DNA from: Bacillota bacterium
Lineage (GTDB): Bacteria > Bacillota > Clostridia > Peptostreptococcales > Anaerovoracaceae
Length of the DNA stretch: 22,877 nt
Direction: 5' to 3'
Assembly: GCA_016280485.1 (NCBI GenBank)
Contig: JAEEGU010000082.1
Span: 1 to 22,877, forward strand
The position numbers were made by a program, and so were the translations under genes. Below the pieces are notes generated by a model. That model saw only the letters and a program-made list of their open reading frames with translations, did not search any database and was not told the DNA's origin. Of the stretch, positions 8,782 through 16,435 are shown in pieces (the first letter of the stretch is position 1; each line of letters opens with the position of its first letter).

Positions 8782-10392
8782 ATGGCGGAAACTAAGAAAT
8801 CATTTTTGAAGAGCGCCGCAATCCTCGGAATTGCGGGGCTTATCGTACAGATAATGGGAGCGATATTCAGAATACCGCTCGGAAATATAATAGGCGACGA
8901 GGGCATGGGATACTATCAGACCGCATACCCTGTGTATGTCGCACTCCTCGTATTTTCAACAAACGGTGCACCTGCCGCGATTTCAAAGATGACATCGGAG
9001 AGAATCGCGATAGGGCAGTACAGGGAAGCGCACAGAGTTTTCAAGTTTTCCTTTGAGCTCATGGCGATATTCGGGCTTGTGCTCAGCGTGGCACTTGCCG
9101 TATTTGCGCGCCCAATAGTAAATCACTTCGGAGACCCCGGCGCATACTATGCAATGCTGACCATCGCACCGGCGCTCCTTTTCGTACCTATAATGGCTGT
9201 ATTTCGCGGTTATTTCCAGGGCATGCAGGAAATGGGACCTACCGCTACAAGCCAGCTCACGGAGCAGGCGGTCAGAGTGGGCGTGGGGCTTACACTTGCA
9301 ATAATTCTCGCAAAAAAGAGCATCCCTGCGGCGGCTGCGGGCGCAACGCTCGGAACCAGCATCGGCCCGATTTTCGGAATCCTGGTAATTTACGTTATCT
9401 ATTTAAGGCGCCGTGCGGGGATAATGGAGCATGTAAATGCAGATAAAAATACCGTAGAGGAAAGTCGAGGGAGCATACTAAAAACACTTGCTCTCATTGC
9501 AATTCCTATTACAATCGGTGTTTCGATTCTTCCTGTTATGAATATAGGGGACCTGCTAATTGTAATGCGCAGACTCCAAGACATTGGCTACTCCACAGCC
9601 GAGTCGAATGCCCTTTACGGGCAGCTGACCGGCATGGCAATCCCTGTAGTCAACGTGCCTATGGCACTTGCACTTTCCATGGCTCTTGCAATCGTGCCTG
9701 CGATTGCGGCTGCAAACGCAGCAAAGGATGAAAATGCGCTTGCGGGTAATTTACGCCTCGGCATGCGTACAGCCATGATAATAGGCGTGCCTTGCTCGCT
9801 CGGAATCATTGCAATCGCGGAGCCTATCATGACGCTTCTTTACCCTCTCCAGCACGACAGTGCGGTGAGCGCGGCAGCGTGCCTTGCGATACTGGGCTTT
9901 GGCATAATTTTCTTATGCGTCGGCCAGACAATGGCAGGCGTGCTGCAGGGACTCGGACGTCCCGGCATGGCGGTTTGGTCGCTTGTGGCGGGCTTTGTCG
10001 TAAAGTGTGTTGCTTCCTATGCGCTGACAGGCATGCCAAGCCTTAATGTCACAGGCGCGGCCTGGGGCAGCGTGCTCGGCTTTGCCACAATAGGTGTTGT
10101 GAACTACATTCTGGCGCGCAGGCTTACGGGCATCAGCCACGACTTTGTCCTCACCTTCGTAAGGCCGATTGCATCGGGCATTCTGATGTTCGGAGCCGTA
10201 AAGGTGAGCTTCATGGCGCTTTTAAGACTGGGCCTTGGCGGCACAATAACCACGCTTATCACACTTTGCATAGCGGTAGCCGTTTACGGAATCGCGATAC
10301 TGAGGTTAAAGGCAATCACGGCAGACGAGCTTTCGTCCTTCCCAAAGGGCGACAAGCTGGCCAAAATAGTGCGCAAGCTGCATTTGGGATAG
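8782..10392 (+). CDS. SpoVB/MurJ-like lipid-linked oligosaccharide flippase (MOP superfamily)
   Basis: This integral membrane protein has 536 residues and about 14 predicted hydrophobic segments. The start, SFLKSAAILGIAGLIVQIMG followed by FRIPLGNIIGDEGMGYYQ, is characteristic of the SpoVB/YtgP/Amj-era MurJ group of Firmicutes. FVPIMAVFRGYFQGMQEMGPTATSQLTEQ and a middle LYGQLTGMAIPVVNVPMAL are further conserved blocks. Relatives flip lipid II or other undecaprenyl-linked sugars across the membrane. Whether this one serves peptidoglycan, spore coat or a surface polysaccharide cannot be told. The gene sits nine bases after gpmI with a modest AGAGGTG ribosome binding site. No glycosyltransferases or other wall genes lie nearby, apart from the GH26 enzyme two genes upstream. 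Confidence 0.85.
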   Translation: MAETKKSFLKSAAILGIAGLIVQIMGAIFRIPLGNIIGDEGMGYYQTAYPVYVALLVFSTNGAPAAISKMTSERIAIGQYREAHRVFKFSFELMAIFGLVLSVALAVFARPIVNHFGDPGAYYAMLTIAPALLFVPIMAVFRGYFQGMQEMGPTATSQLTEQAVRVGVGLTLAIILAKKSIPAAAAGATLGTSIGPIFGILVIYVIYLRRRAGIMEHVNADKNTVEESRGSILKTLALIAIPITIGVSILPVMNIGDLLIVMRRLQDIGYSTAESNALYGQLTGMAIPVVNVPMALALSMALAIVPAIAAANAAKDENALAGNLRLGMRTAMIIGVPCSLGIIAIAEPIMTLLYPLQHDSAVSAAACLAILGFGIIFLCVGQTMAGVLQGLGRPGMAVWSLVAGFVVKCVASYALTGMPSLNVTGAAWGSVLGFATIGVVNYILARRLTGISHDFVLTFVRPIASGILMFGAVKVSFMALLRLGLGGTITTLITLCIAVAVYGIAILRLKAITADELSSFPKGDKLAKIVRKLHLG

Positions 10393-10425
10393 GAGCAAGC
10401 TAAAGTTTTCGGTACGGAGGATGGA

Positions 10426-13400
10426 ATGGCCTGGACAGAAAGACAACAACAAGCAATAGATTACAGAGAGCATAAGGATTTGCTGGTTGCGGCGGCGGCC
10501 GGTTCGGGAAAGACCTCCGTAATGGTTGAGCGCGTGATTCGTCTCATTTTGGAGGGCGAGGCCGGCATCGACGAAATCCTTGCGGTCACCTTCACAAAGG
10601 CTGCGGCCTCCGGCATGAAGGAGAAAATCGTAGACAGGCTCCGTGCGCGCATAGGCGAGGACCTTGCACGCGGCGACAGCGCGAGCGCGGCAAGGCTTTC
10701 AAACCAGCTCGCTTTGGTGGCAGAAGCAGACATCTCCACGTTCGACTCCTTTGCGCAAAAGGTGGTCAGAGAAAACTTCCAGACCATCGATATTGACCCG
10801 GGCGCAGGTGTTTGCGACGAGGCGAAATCGGCAATAATGAGAGACAGGGCGCTTGATGAGCTGCTGGAGGGCAGGCTCGCTGAGGCGGAGCCTAGCTTTA
10901 TTGCCTTTATGGATGCGTATTCGGGCGTAAAGAGCCTCGAGGCGGTCAAAGAATCGATACTGGATATCTATCGCGCAATCATGGCTATGCCGGGTCCTTT
11001 CAGTAAGCTATCTGAGATGGCGGACAGCCTAAACATGAATGAAACCGCATTTGTCGGCAGTGGAGCTTTTGAGGCCGTAATCGAGGATTTAAGCCTTGTT
11101 AGGCAACGCGCGGCAGATTATGCGGACAAGCTTAAAAACCTGCTTAAAACGCCCGAGCTGGCGCTTATGCGGGCAAAGTATATGCCGGAGTGGGCAGGCT
11201 TTGAAAATCTTGACAAAGCTTTTGACAGGCTCTGTGAGGAAGCGGGCAGGGAAGAGCCTGACGCATCGAAAACAGATGAGCTTGCAAAGGAGATAAATCT
11301 CATATACGACGGCCTTCGCGAAGTGAAGGAACAGTGGAGAGCCGCAAAGGGCATGAGCGACAGCGAAAAGGCGGCCTTCGAAGCTGTAAAGGAAGAGGGC
11401 AAGATCTATAGGGACGGCTATTGGAAGGCTTATGAGGAAATTGCCAAAAAATATTTTGCGCAGCCTCTTTCGGATTCGCTTTCCGAATTAAGAAAGACCC
11501 ATACTCACGCGAGGGTATTTTGCGATCTCGTGCAGGATTTCCACAGACGCTTTATGGAGAAAAAGGCTGAAAAGCATATGTATGATTTCGGTGATTTCAT
11601 GCATTTTGCGCTTGAGGCCTTAAAGGATGACGCGGTAGCTGAGCAGTATAAAAATCGCTTTAAGTATATTTTCGTCGACGAGTATCAGGATTCGAACGAG
11701 CTTCAGGACGAGCTCATCCGCAGGATTTCGCGCGGCGGAAATGTCTTTATGGTGGGCGACATAAAGCAGTCGATATACAGATTCCGCCAGGCGGAGCCGC
11801 GCCTTTTCACGGCCAGATACGGAGCCTATAAAAAAGGCGGCGGGGGCTATGCACCCGGGGCTGTCATAGATTTGAACTCGAACTTCCGAAGCAAGAACTC
11901 CGTAGTTGACGCGGTCAATGCGGTTTTCGAGCAGATTATGGAGGGGTATGACGAGGATGCAAGGCTTCATGCGGGAAACACGGAGGCTGACAGGGATAAT
12001 GTGAGCCCTTTCATAAGCATTGTGGACTGCACCGTGCCCGAGGACGGCGAAAAGCCGGAGGAGGGACGCTCGGAGCTTGAGGCTTTGAATATTGCACGTA
12101 TCATAAAGAAAAAGATGAAGGAGGATCCGAGCCTTTGCTTTCGCGACATCGTCATCTTAATGAGCAGCTACAAGGGCGTTGCGGGAACCTTCAAAGAGGT
12201 TTTTGAAAGAGAAGACATCCCTCTCTTTGTTGAAGAGGAGGATGGTTATTTTGATGCAATTGAGGTTGCAATTGTACTCAATATTTTGCGGGTAATTGAC
12301 AATATGAGGCAGGATATCCCGCTCATTTCGGTTCTGTACAGCTCTGTTTTCGGCTTTAGCTGTGAAGAGCTTGCAAAGATAAGGATTTTAGGAACAAAGG
12401 ACGGCAGCGAGAGCTTTTGCGAGGCCTTCCTAAACTGCGCTTTAGGCGCAGTTTCAGGCGGCGGCGCGGAGGCTGCAGGCGAAGCCTGCGCCCTCGCGAA
12501 GCGATGCGCCGCCGCATATTCGCGTATACGCGAATGGAAGGCCGAGTGTGGCACAATGCCACTTCCCGACTTTATCTGGAAAATCTACCGCGAAACCGGC
12601 ATGTACATATTCATGGGAGCCCTTCCGGGCGGTGAGCAGCGCCAGAGCAATCTGCGCATGCTGGTTAGCCGCGCCATCGCCTTTTCGAAGGAGGGAAGCG
12701 GCCTATACAGCTTCCTGCAGGAAATAGATGCGGGCAAGAATTACTCAAAGGTGCCGCCTGCAGGCACAATCGGCGAGAGTGCGGATGCCGTGCGCATTAC
12801 GACCATCCACAAGAGCAAGGGCCTCGAATATCCTTGCGTAATCATCGCCGGCATGCAGAAGGAAATCGGCCGAAGGAATCCTACTTCCTCATTTGTAAAG
12901 TTCAACAAATCCGTGGGCATGGCCTTTGATTATGTGGAACCGGACGGCTCGTTTACAAAGACGACAATCATGCAAAAGGCCATAGACAGTCGCGATGCGG
13001 TCGAGGATACAGAGGAGAGAATAAGACTCCTCTATGTTGCATTCACAAGAGCGATAAAGCACCTTGTAGTAAGCGCCTACCTGGATAAGCCTGACGAAAA
13101 AATCAGGGCTTGGCAGGGCAGCGCGCCTCTAAGCCCGATTAAGGCGCTTAATGCAAAAACCTATCTTGACTGGATTATGCCGACTCTCTCAAGCTGCATT
13201 CCGCTTGAAACTGTGGCAGCGGCGAAACTTGCAGGCAAAGGAACTGCGGAGCGAACCGAAACTGTCGCAGGGAGGCTTTTGGAAAGTGCAGGCAGCGTAA
13301 GCGTGCGCGAAGAAATCGCAAGGCGCCTGTCCTATGAATATCCTTATGCAGCCGATGTTAACAGTAAATCAAAGTATTCCGTTTCGGAGCTTAATTTTGC

Positions 13401-13980
13401 AGGGGAAAGGCTGCCGATTGAGCTTGATGTACCAAGCACCCTTGGCCGGCTCACGGTAAGTGAGGGCCTCGATGCAGAGGATGCGGCCGAAAGAGGTACC
13501 ATCTACCACAAGGTAATGGAGATGATAGATTTCGCAAATCTTTCTTCTGCAGACCCGAAAGCCATCATAGAGAGCCTAAAGGAAAGAGGGTTCATCGAAG
13601 AAAAAGGTGCGGACAGAATAGAGGCGGCCGAAATCGAAAGGTTTCTTAGCTCAGATATTGCAAAGCGCATGGAAAGGGCGGCAAAAGTGGGAAAGCTCCG
13701 GAAGGAGGCACCGTTTACGCTTCGCATGGAAAAGGACGGACGCGAGATACTCGTTCAGGGTATGATCGACTGCTACTTTGAAGAGGACGGTGAATATGTC
13801 CTTTTGGATTACAAGACAAACTATGTAAAGCAAAAGAGCGAAGAGGTTTATGATCATTTCCGCAAAATCTATGCGGAGCAGATTAACCTTTACGCAAAAG
13901 CAATAGAAGAGCTGCGCGGAGGAAGGGTAAAGGAACGTTACCTTGTTATGCTCAGCGCAGGGGAGGCACTTAATATATGA
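10426..13980 (+). CDS. addA: AddAB helicase-nuclease subunit A
   Basis: The protein has 1184 residues, close to the family length. It is a UvrD/RecB-type helicase with a C-terminal RecB-family nuclease. Walker A is AAAAGSGKT at 22-30. The DEXX box FVDEYQDSNELQDELI starts at 416, GDIKQSIYRFRQAEPRLF is motif III/IIIa, and ITTIHKSKGLEYPCVI and RLLYVAFTRA are motifs V and VI. The nuclease core has RGTIYHKVMEM, GMIDCYFEE (D1115) and LLDYKTNYV (D1128, K1130). With AddB it processes double-strand ends for recombination. AddB is not in the window, although it usually sits immediately upstream. GGAGG at 10416-10420 sets the start. The stop overlaps the feoB start by four bases (ATGA). Codons 668-713 lie in an unusually palindromic DNA patch, described separately. 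Confidence 0.96.
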   Translation: MAWTERQQQAIDYREHKDLLVAAAAGSGKTSVMVERVIRLILEGEAGIDEILAVTFTKAAASGMKEKIVDRLRARIGEDLARGDSASAARLSNQLALVAEADISTFDSFAQKVVRENFQTIDIDPGAGVCDEAKSAIMRDRALDELLEGRLAEAEPSFIAFMDAYSGVKSLEAVKESILDIYRAIMAMPGPFSKLSEMADSLNMNETAFVGSGAFEAVIEDLSLVRQRAADYADKLKNLLKTPELALMRAKYMPEWAGFENLDKAFDRLCEEAGREEPDASKTDELAKEINLIYDGLREVKEQWRAAKGMSDSEKAAFEAVKEEGKIYRDGYWKAYEEIAKKYFAQPLSDSLSELRKTHTHARVFCDLVQDFHRRFMEKKAEKHMYDFGDFMHFALEALKDDAVAEQYKNRFKYIFVDEYQDSNELQDELIRRISRGGNVFMVGDIKQSIYRFRQAEPRLFTARYGAYKKGGGGYAPGAVIDLNSNFRSKNSVVDAVNAVFEQIMEGYDEDARLHAGNTEADRDNVSPFISIVDCTVPEDGEKPEEGRSELEALNIARIIKKKMKEDPSLCFRDIVILMSSYKGVAGTFKEVFEREDIPLFVEEEDGYFDAIEVAIVLNILRVIDNMRQDIPLISVLYSSVFGFSCEELAKIRILGTKDGSESFCEAFLNCALGAVSGGGAEAAGEACALAKRCAAAYSRIREWKAECGTMPLPDFIWKIYRETGMYIFMGALPGGEQRQSNLRMLVSRAIAFSKEGSGLYSFLQEIDAGKNYSKVPPAGTIGESADAVRITTIHKSKGLEYPCVIIAGMQKEIGRRNPTSSFVKFNKSVGMAFDYVEPDGSFTKTTIMQKAIDSRDAVEDTEERIRLLYVAFTRAIKHLVVSAYLDKPDEKIRAWQGSAPLSPIKALNAKTYLDWIMPTLSSCIPLETVAAAKLAGKGTAERTETVAGRLLESAGSVSVREEIARRLSYEYPYAADVNSKSKYSVSELNFAGERLPIELDVPSTLGRLTVSEGLDAEDAAERGTIYHKVMEMIDFANLSSADPKAIIESLKERGFIEEKGADRIEAAEIERFLSSDIAKRMERAAKVGKLRKEAPFTLRMEKDGREILVQGMIDCYFEEDGEYVLLDYKTNYVKQKSEEVYDHFRKIYAEQINLYAKAIEELRGGRVKERYLVMLSAGEALNI
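12429..12562. repeat. Dense cluster of inverted repeats inside addA
   Basis: This 134-base stretch holds several perfect inverted repeats. (a) AAACTGCGC/GCGCAGTTT at 12432-12440/12446-12454. (b) CCTAAA/TTTAGG at 12429-12434/12441-12446, overlapping and mutually exclusive with (a). (c) GCGGCGGCGC/GCGCCGCCGC at 12458-12467/12506-12515, enclosing (d) GCAGGC-GAA-GCCTGC at 12475-12489 and (e) TCGC-GAA-GCGA at 12494-12504. (f) The 18-base perfect palindrome ATTCGCGTATACGCGAAT at 12518-12535. (g) GTGGCA-CAA-TGCCAC at 12548-12562. All of it is translated in frame as an Ala/Gly/Cys-rich segment of AddA. I did not see comparable density elsewhere in the window. Confidence 0.8.
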
Positions 13981-16310
13981 CACTTGACAAACTGGAAATC
14001 GGTTCTAGCGCCGCAATAACCAGGGTAGGCGGTGACGGGCCGCTCAGGCAGCACTTCCTTGACATGGGAATGATACCGGGCACCTGCGTGACGCTGATGA
14101 AGTATGCGCCGATGGGTGATCCGATGCAGCTTAGAGTAAGCGGCTACGAGCTTAGCTTAAGGATTGCGGATGCACAAAAAATTGAAATAGAGCCTGTGGA
14201 AAGCGCGGAAACCTGCGAAGAGGAAGCGGCCGCAGCGGCGGCTGTGCTTCAGCACCCGGGCTTTGGTGAAGGCGGTATTTTCCACTCAAAGGATCACGCA
14301 AATCCGCTGCCGAAGGGCACGGTGCTCACCTTTGCGCTGGCGGGAAACCAGAACTGCGGAAAGACCACGCTCTTTAACCAGCTGACAGGCTCGAACCAGC
14401 ACGTGGGTAATTTCCCGGGTGTTACGGTAGACCAGAAAAGCGGACAGATCAAAGGCCAGCCGGACACATTGGTTACGGACCTTCCGGGCATTTATTCGCT
14501 TTCGCCCTACACCTCAGAGGAGGTTGTTTCGCGAAGGTTCATCCTGGATGAGCATCCAACGGGAATAATAAATATCGTGGACGCAACAAATATCGAGAGA
14601 AATCTCTATCTGACGTTGCAGCTCATGGAGCTCGGAACTCCGATGGTGCTCGCACTCAACATGATGGACGAGGTCCGCGGAAACGGCGGAACCATCAAGA
14701 TTAACGAGATGGAGGAAATGCTCGGAATACCGGTAGTCCCTATCTCGGCATCCAAGAACGAAGGTGTTGACGAGCTTATTCGCCACGCTGTGCACATAGC
14801 AAAATATCAGGAGCCGCCGGCAATTCAGGACTTCTGCGGCAAGGACCACAAGGGCGGAGCCGTGCACAGAGCACTCCACGGAATCATGCAGCTCATCGAA
14901 GATCACGCAGAGGCTGCGGGCATACCGCTGCGCTTTGCCGCAAGCAAGATCATCGAAGGCGACAGCATCACATACGAGGAGCTGAACCTCACACAGAACG
15001 AAAAGGAGATGATTGAGCACATCATCATCCAGATGGAAGAGGAGAGCGGCATGGACAGAGCCGCAGCCATTGCCGACATGCGCTTTTCGTTCATTCACCG
15101 CGTCTGCAGAGCCAGCGTTGTGAAGCCGGCGGAGAGCAAGGAGCACCGCAGGAGCCGCCATATAGATGAGTTCCTTACAGGAAGGCTCACAGCCATTCCT
15201 GCGTTTATCGCAATCATGGCGTTAATTTTCTGGCTTTCCTTTAATGTGGTAGGCGCATATCTTCAGGACCTCTGCGCAGCCGGTGTCGAGATACTTACGG
15301 ACATCGTCGCAGCTGCGCTTAGCTCTGCAAATGTAAACGGAGTCCTTTACGGACTTATAATAGACGGTGCATTCCAAGGAGTTGGGGCTGTTCTAAGCTT
15401 TATCCCGATAATTCTTTGTCTGTTCTTCTTCCTGTCGATGCTTGAGGACAGCGGCTACATGGCGCGAATTGCCTTTGTGACCGACAAGCTTCTTCGTAAA
15501 ATCGGTCTTTCCGGGCGAAGCATCGTCCCTATGCTGATCGGATTCGGATGCTCCGTGCCGGCTATTATGGCATCGAGAACACTCCCGTCGGAGCGAGACA
15601 GAAAGATGACCATAATGATGACACCTTTTATGAGCTGCACGGCAAAGCTTCCGATTTACGGCTTTTTCTGCAATCTCTTCTTTCCGGAGCATGCGGGTCT
15701 CATCATGGTGGGACTTTATTTCCTCGGAATCGTAATCGGCATTCTGCTTGCGCTCCTTTCAAAGGGAACGGTATTCCGCGGCGAAGCGGTACCTTTTGTA
15801 ATGGAGCTTCCGAATTACAGACTGCCGGGAATTAAAAACGTATGGCACCTCCTGTGGGACAAGGCGAAGGACTTCCTGCAGCGGGCTTTTACGGTCATTT
15901 TCCTTGCCTCAATCATAGTCTGGGCACTTCAGAGCTTTGACTTTTCGCTGAATCTGGTGACCGATTCGAAGGACAGCATTCTGGCCGGGCTTGCAGGCGT
16001 GCTGGCGCCGATTTTCAGCCCTCAGGGCTTCGGCGACTGGCGCATAGTTACCGCGCTTATCGCGGGCTTTATGGCGAAGGAAAGCGTAGTCTCAACCCTT
16101 ACCGTACTCTTCGGAGAGGGTGGGATTGTGGCTGTGCTCGGCGTATCGTCGGCAGCTTCCTTACTTGTCTTCTGCCTTCTTTATACGCCTTGCGTGGCGG
16201 CTATCGCTTCCGTGAGACGTGAGCTTGGCGGAAAGTGGGCACTTGCCATGATTGCGCTGCAGTGCGGCGTGGCGTGGATTGTCTCACTTGTCGTGTCGGT
16301 AATCTTCTGA
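13977..16310 (+). CDS. feoB: Ferrous iron transporter: FeoA domain fused to FeoB
   Basis: The 777-residue protein imports Fe(II) across the cytoplasmic membrane. Residues 1 to about 76 are an FeoA (SH3-like) domain, with LRQHFLDMGMIPGTCVTLMKYAPMGDP. An acidic and Ala-rich linker (EEEAAAAAAV) follows. The G domain has G1 GNQNCGKT at 123-130, the VGNFPGVTVD switch region, G3 DLPG at 168-171 and G4 NMMDE. The C-terminal part is the FeoB membrane domain, with GFGCSVPAIMASRTLPSERD and FMSCTAKLPIYGFF gate motifs. Most FeoA proteins are separate; fused forms are known in some Firmicutes and Bacteroidetes. The start overlaps the addA stop (ATGA), so translation is probably coupled to a DNA-repair gene. 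I see no Fur box upstream, and no clear terminator after the stop. Confidence 0.96.
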   Translation: MTLDKLEIGSSAAITRVGGDGPLRQHFLDMGMIPGTCVTLMKYAPMGDPMQLRVSGYELSLRIADAQKIEIEPVESAETCEEEAAAAAAVLQHPGFGEGGIFHSKDHANPLPKGTVLTFALAGNQNCGKTTLFNQLTGSNQHVGNFPGVTVDQKSGQIKGQPDTLVTDLPGIYSLSPYTSEEVVSRRFILDEHPTGIINIVDATNIERNLYLTLQLMELGTPMVLALNMMDEVRGNGGTIKINEMEEMLGIPVVPISASKNEGVDELIRHAVHIAKYQEPPAIQDFCGKDHKGGAVHRALHGIMQLIEDHAEAAGIPLRFAASKIIEGDSITYEELNLTQNEKEMIEHIIIQMEEESGMDRAAAIADMRFSFIHRVCRASVVKPAESKEHRRSRHIDEFLTGRLTAIPAFIAIMALIFWLSFNVVGAYLQDLCAAGVEILTDIVAAALSSANVNGVLYGLIIDGAFQGVGAVLSFIPIILCLFFFLSMLEDSGYMARIAFVTDKLLRKIGLSGRSIVPMLIGFGCSVPAIMASRTLPSERDRKMTIMMTPFMSCTAKLPIYGFFCNLFFPEHAGLIMVGLYFLGIVIGILLALLSKGTVFRGEAVPFVMELPNYRLPGIKNVWHLLWDKAKDFLQRAFTVIFLASIIVWALQSFDFSLNLVTDSKDSILAGLAGVLAPIFSPQGFGDWRIVTALIAGFMAKESVVSTLTVLFGEGGIVAVLGVSSAASLLVFCLLYTPCVAAIASVRRELGGKWALAMIALQCGVAWIVSLVVSVIF

Positions 16311-16343
16311 ATAATTGCAAGTTTGGGAAAAACGCTGCCCCTA

Positions 16344-16373
16344 TTGTAAATTTTGGGCCGTTTATGATATAAT
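16344..16373 (+). promoter_or_regulatory. Sigma-A-type promoter of the HD-GYP/J-domain operon
   Basis: A consensus -10 TATAAT at 16368-16373 is preceded by TGA, giving an extended -10. An 18-base spacer separates it from TTGTAA at 16344-16349 (four of six against TTGACA). The start would be near 16380, giving a leader of about 55 bases. As no terminator is seen after feoB, some read-through from upstream is also likely. Confidence 0.7.
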
Positions 16374-16387
16374 GTAATGAGTATTCG

Positions 16388-16411
16388 AATGCCCACACGG
16401 ACGAGGGCATT
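16388..16411 (+). promoter_or_regulatory. Hairpin in the leader of the HD-GYP gene
   Basis: The arms AATGCCC (16388-16394) and GGGCATT (16405-16411) form a perfect 7-bp stem with a 10-base loop, followed by TT and AA. It starts about eight bases into the predicted transcript and ends about 10 bases before the AAAGGAGAA ribosome binding site. The T-run is too short for a convincing terminator. An mRNA 5'-stabilising stem or a protein-binding site is possible. Confidence 0.5.
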
Positions 16412-16435
16412 TTAACCAAAGGAGAACAGAATCAA

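Noticed and set aside
12253..12272. Direct repeat TGCAATTG-AGGT-TGCAATTG in addA
   Set aside because: Two short copies in coding sequence with no flanking structure; probably chance.
12458..12515. Cloverleaf-like fold resembling a tRNA
   Set aside because: There is an outer stem with inner hairpins, but no T-loop or D-loop consensus, no anticodon arm and wrong size; it is inside a coding region.
14514..15161. Open frame of 215 codons antisense to feoB
   Set aside because: It opposes the conserved GTPase region, has no known domain and no ribosome binding site.
16311..16350. Terminator for feoB
   Set aside because: No stem with a T-run can be drawn here; transcription may read on into the HD-GYP operon.
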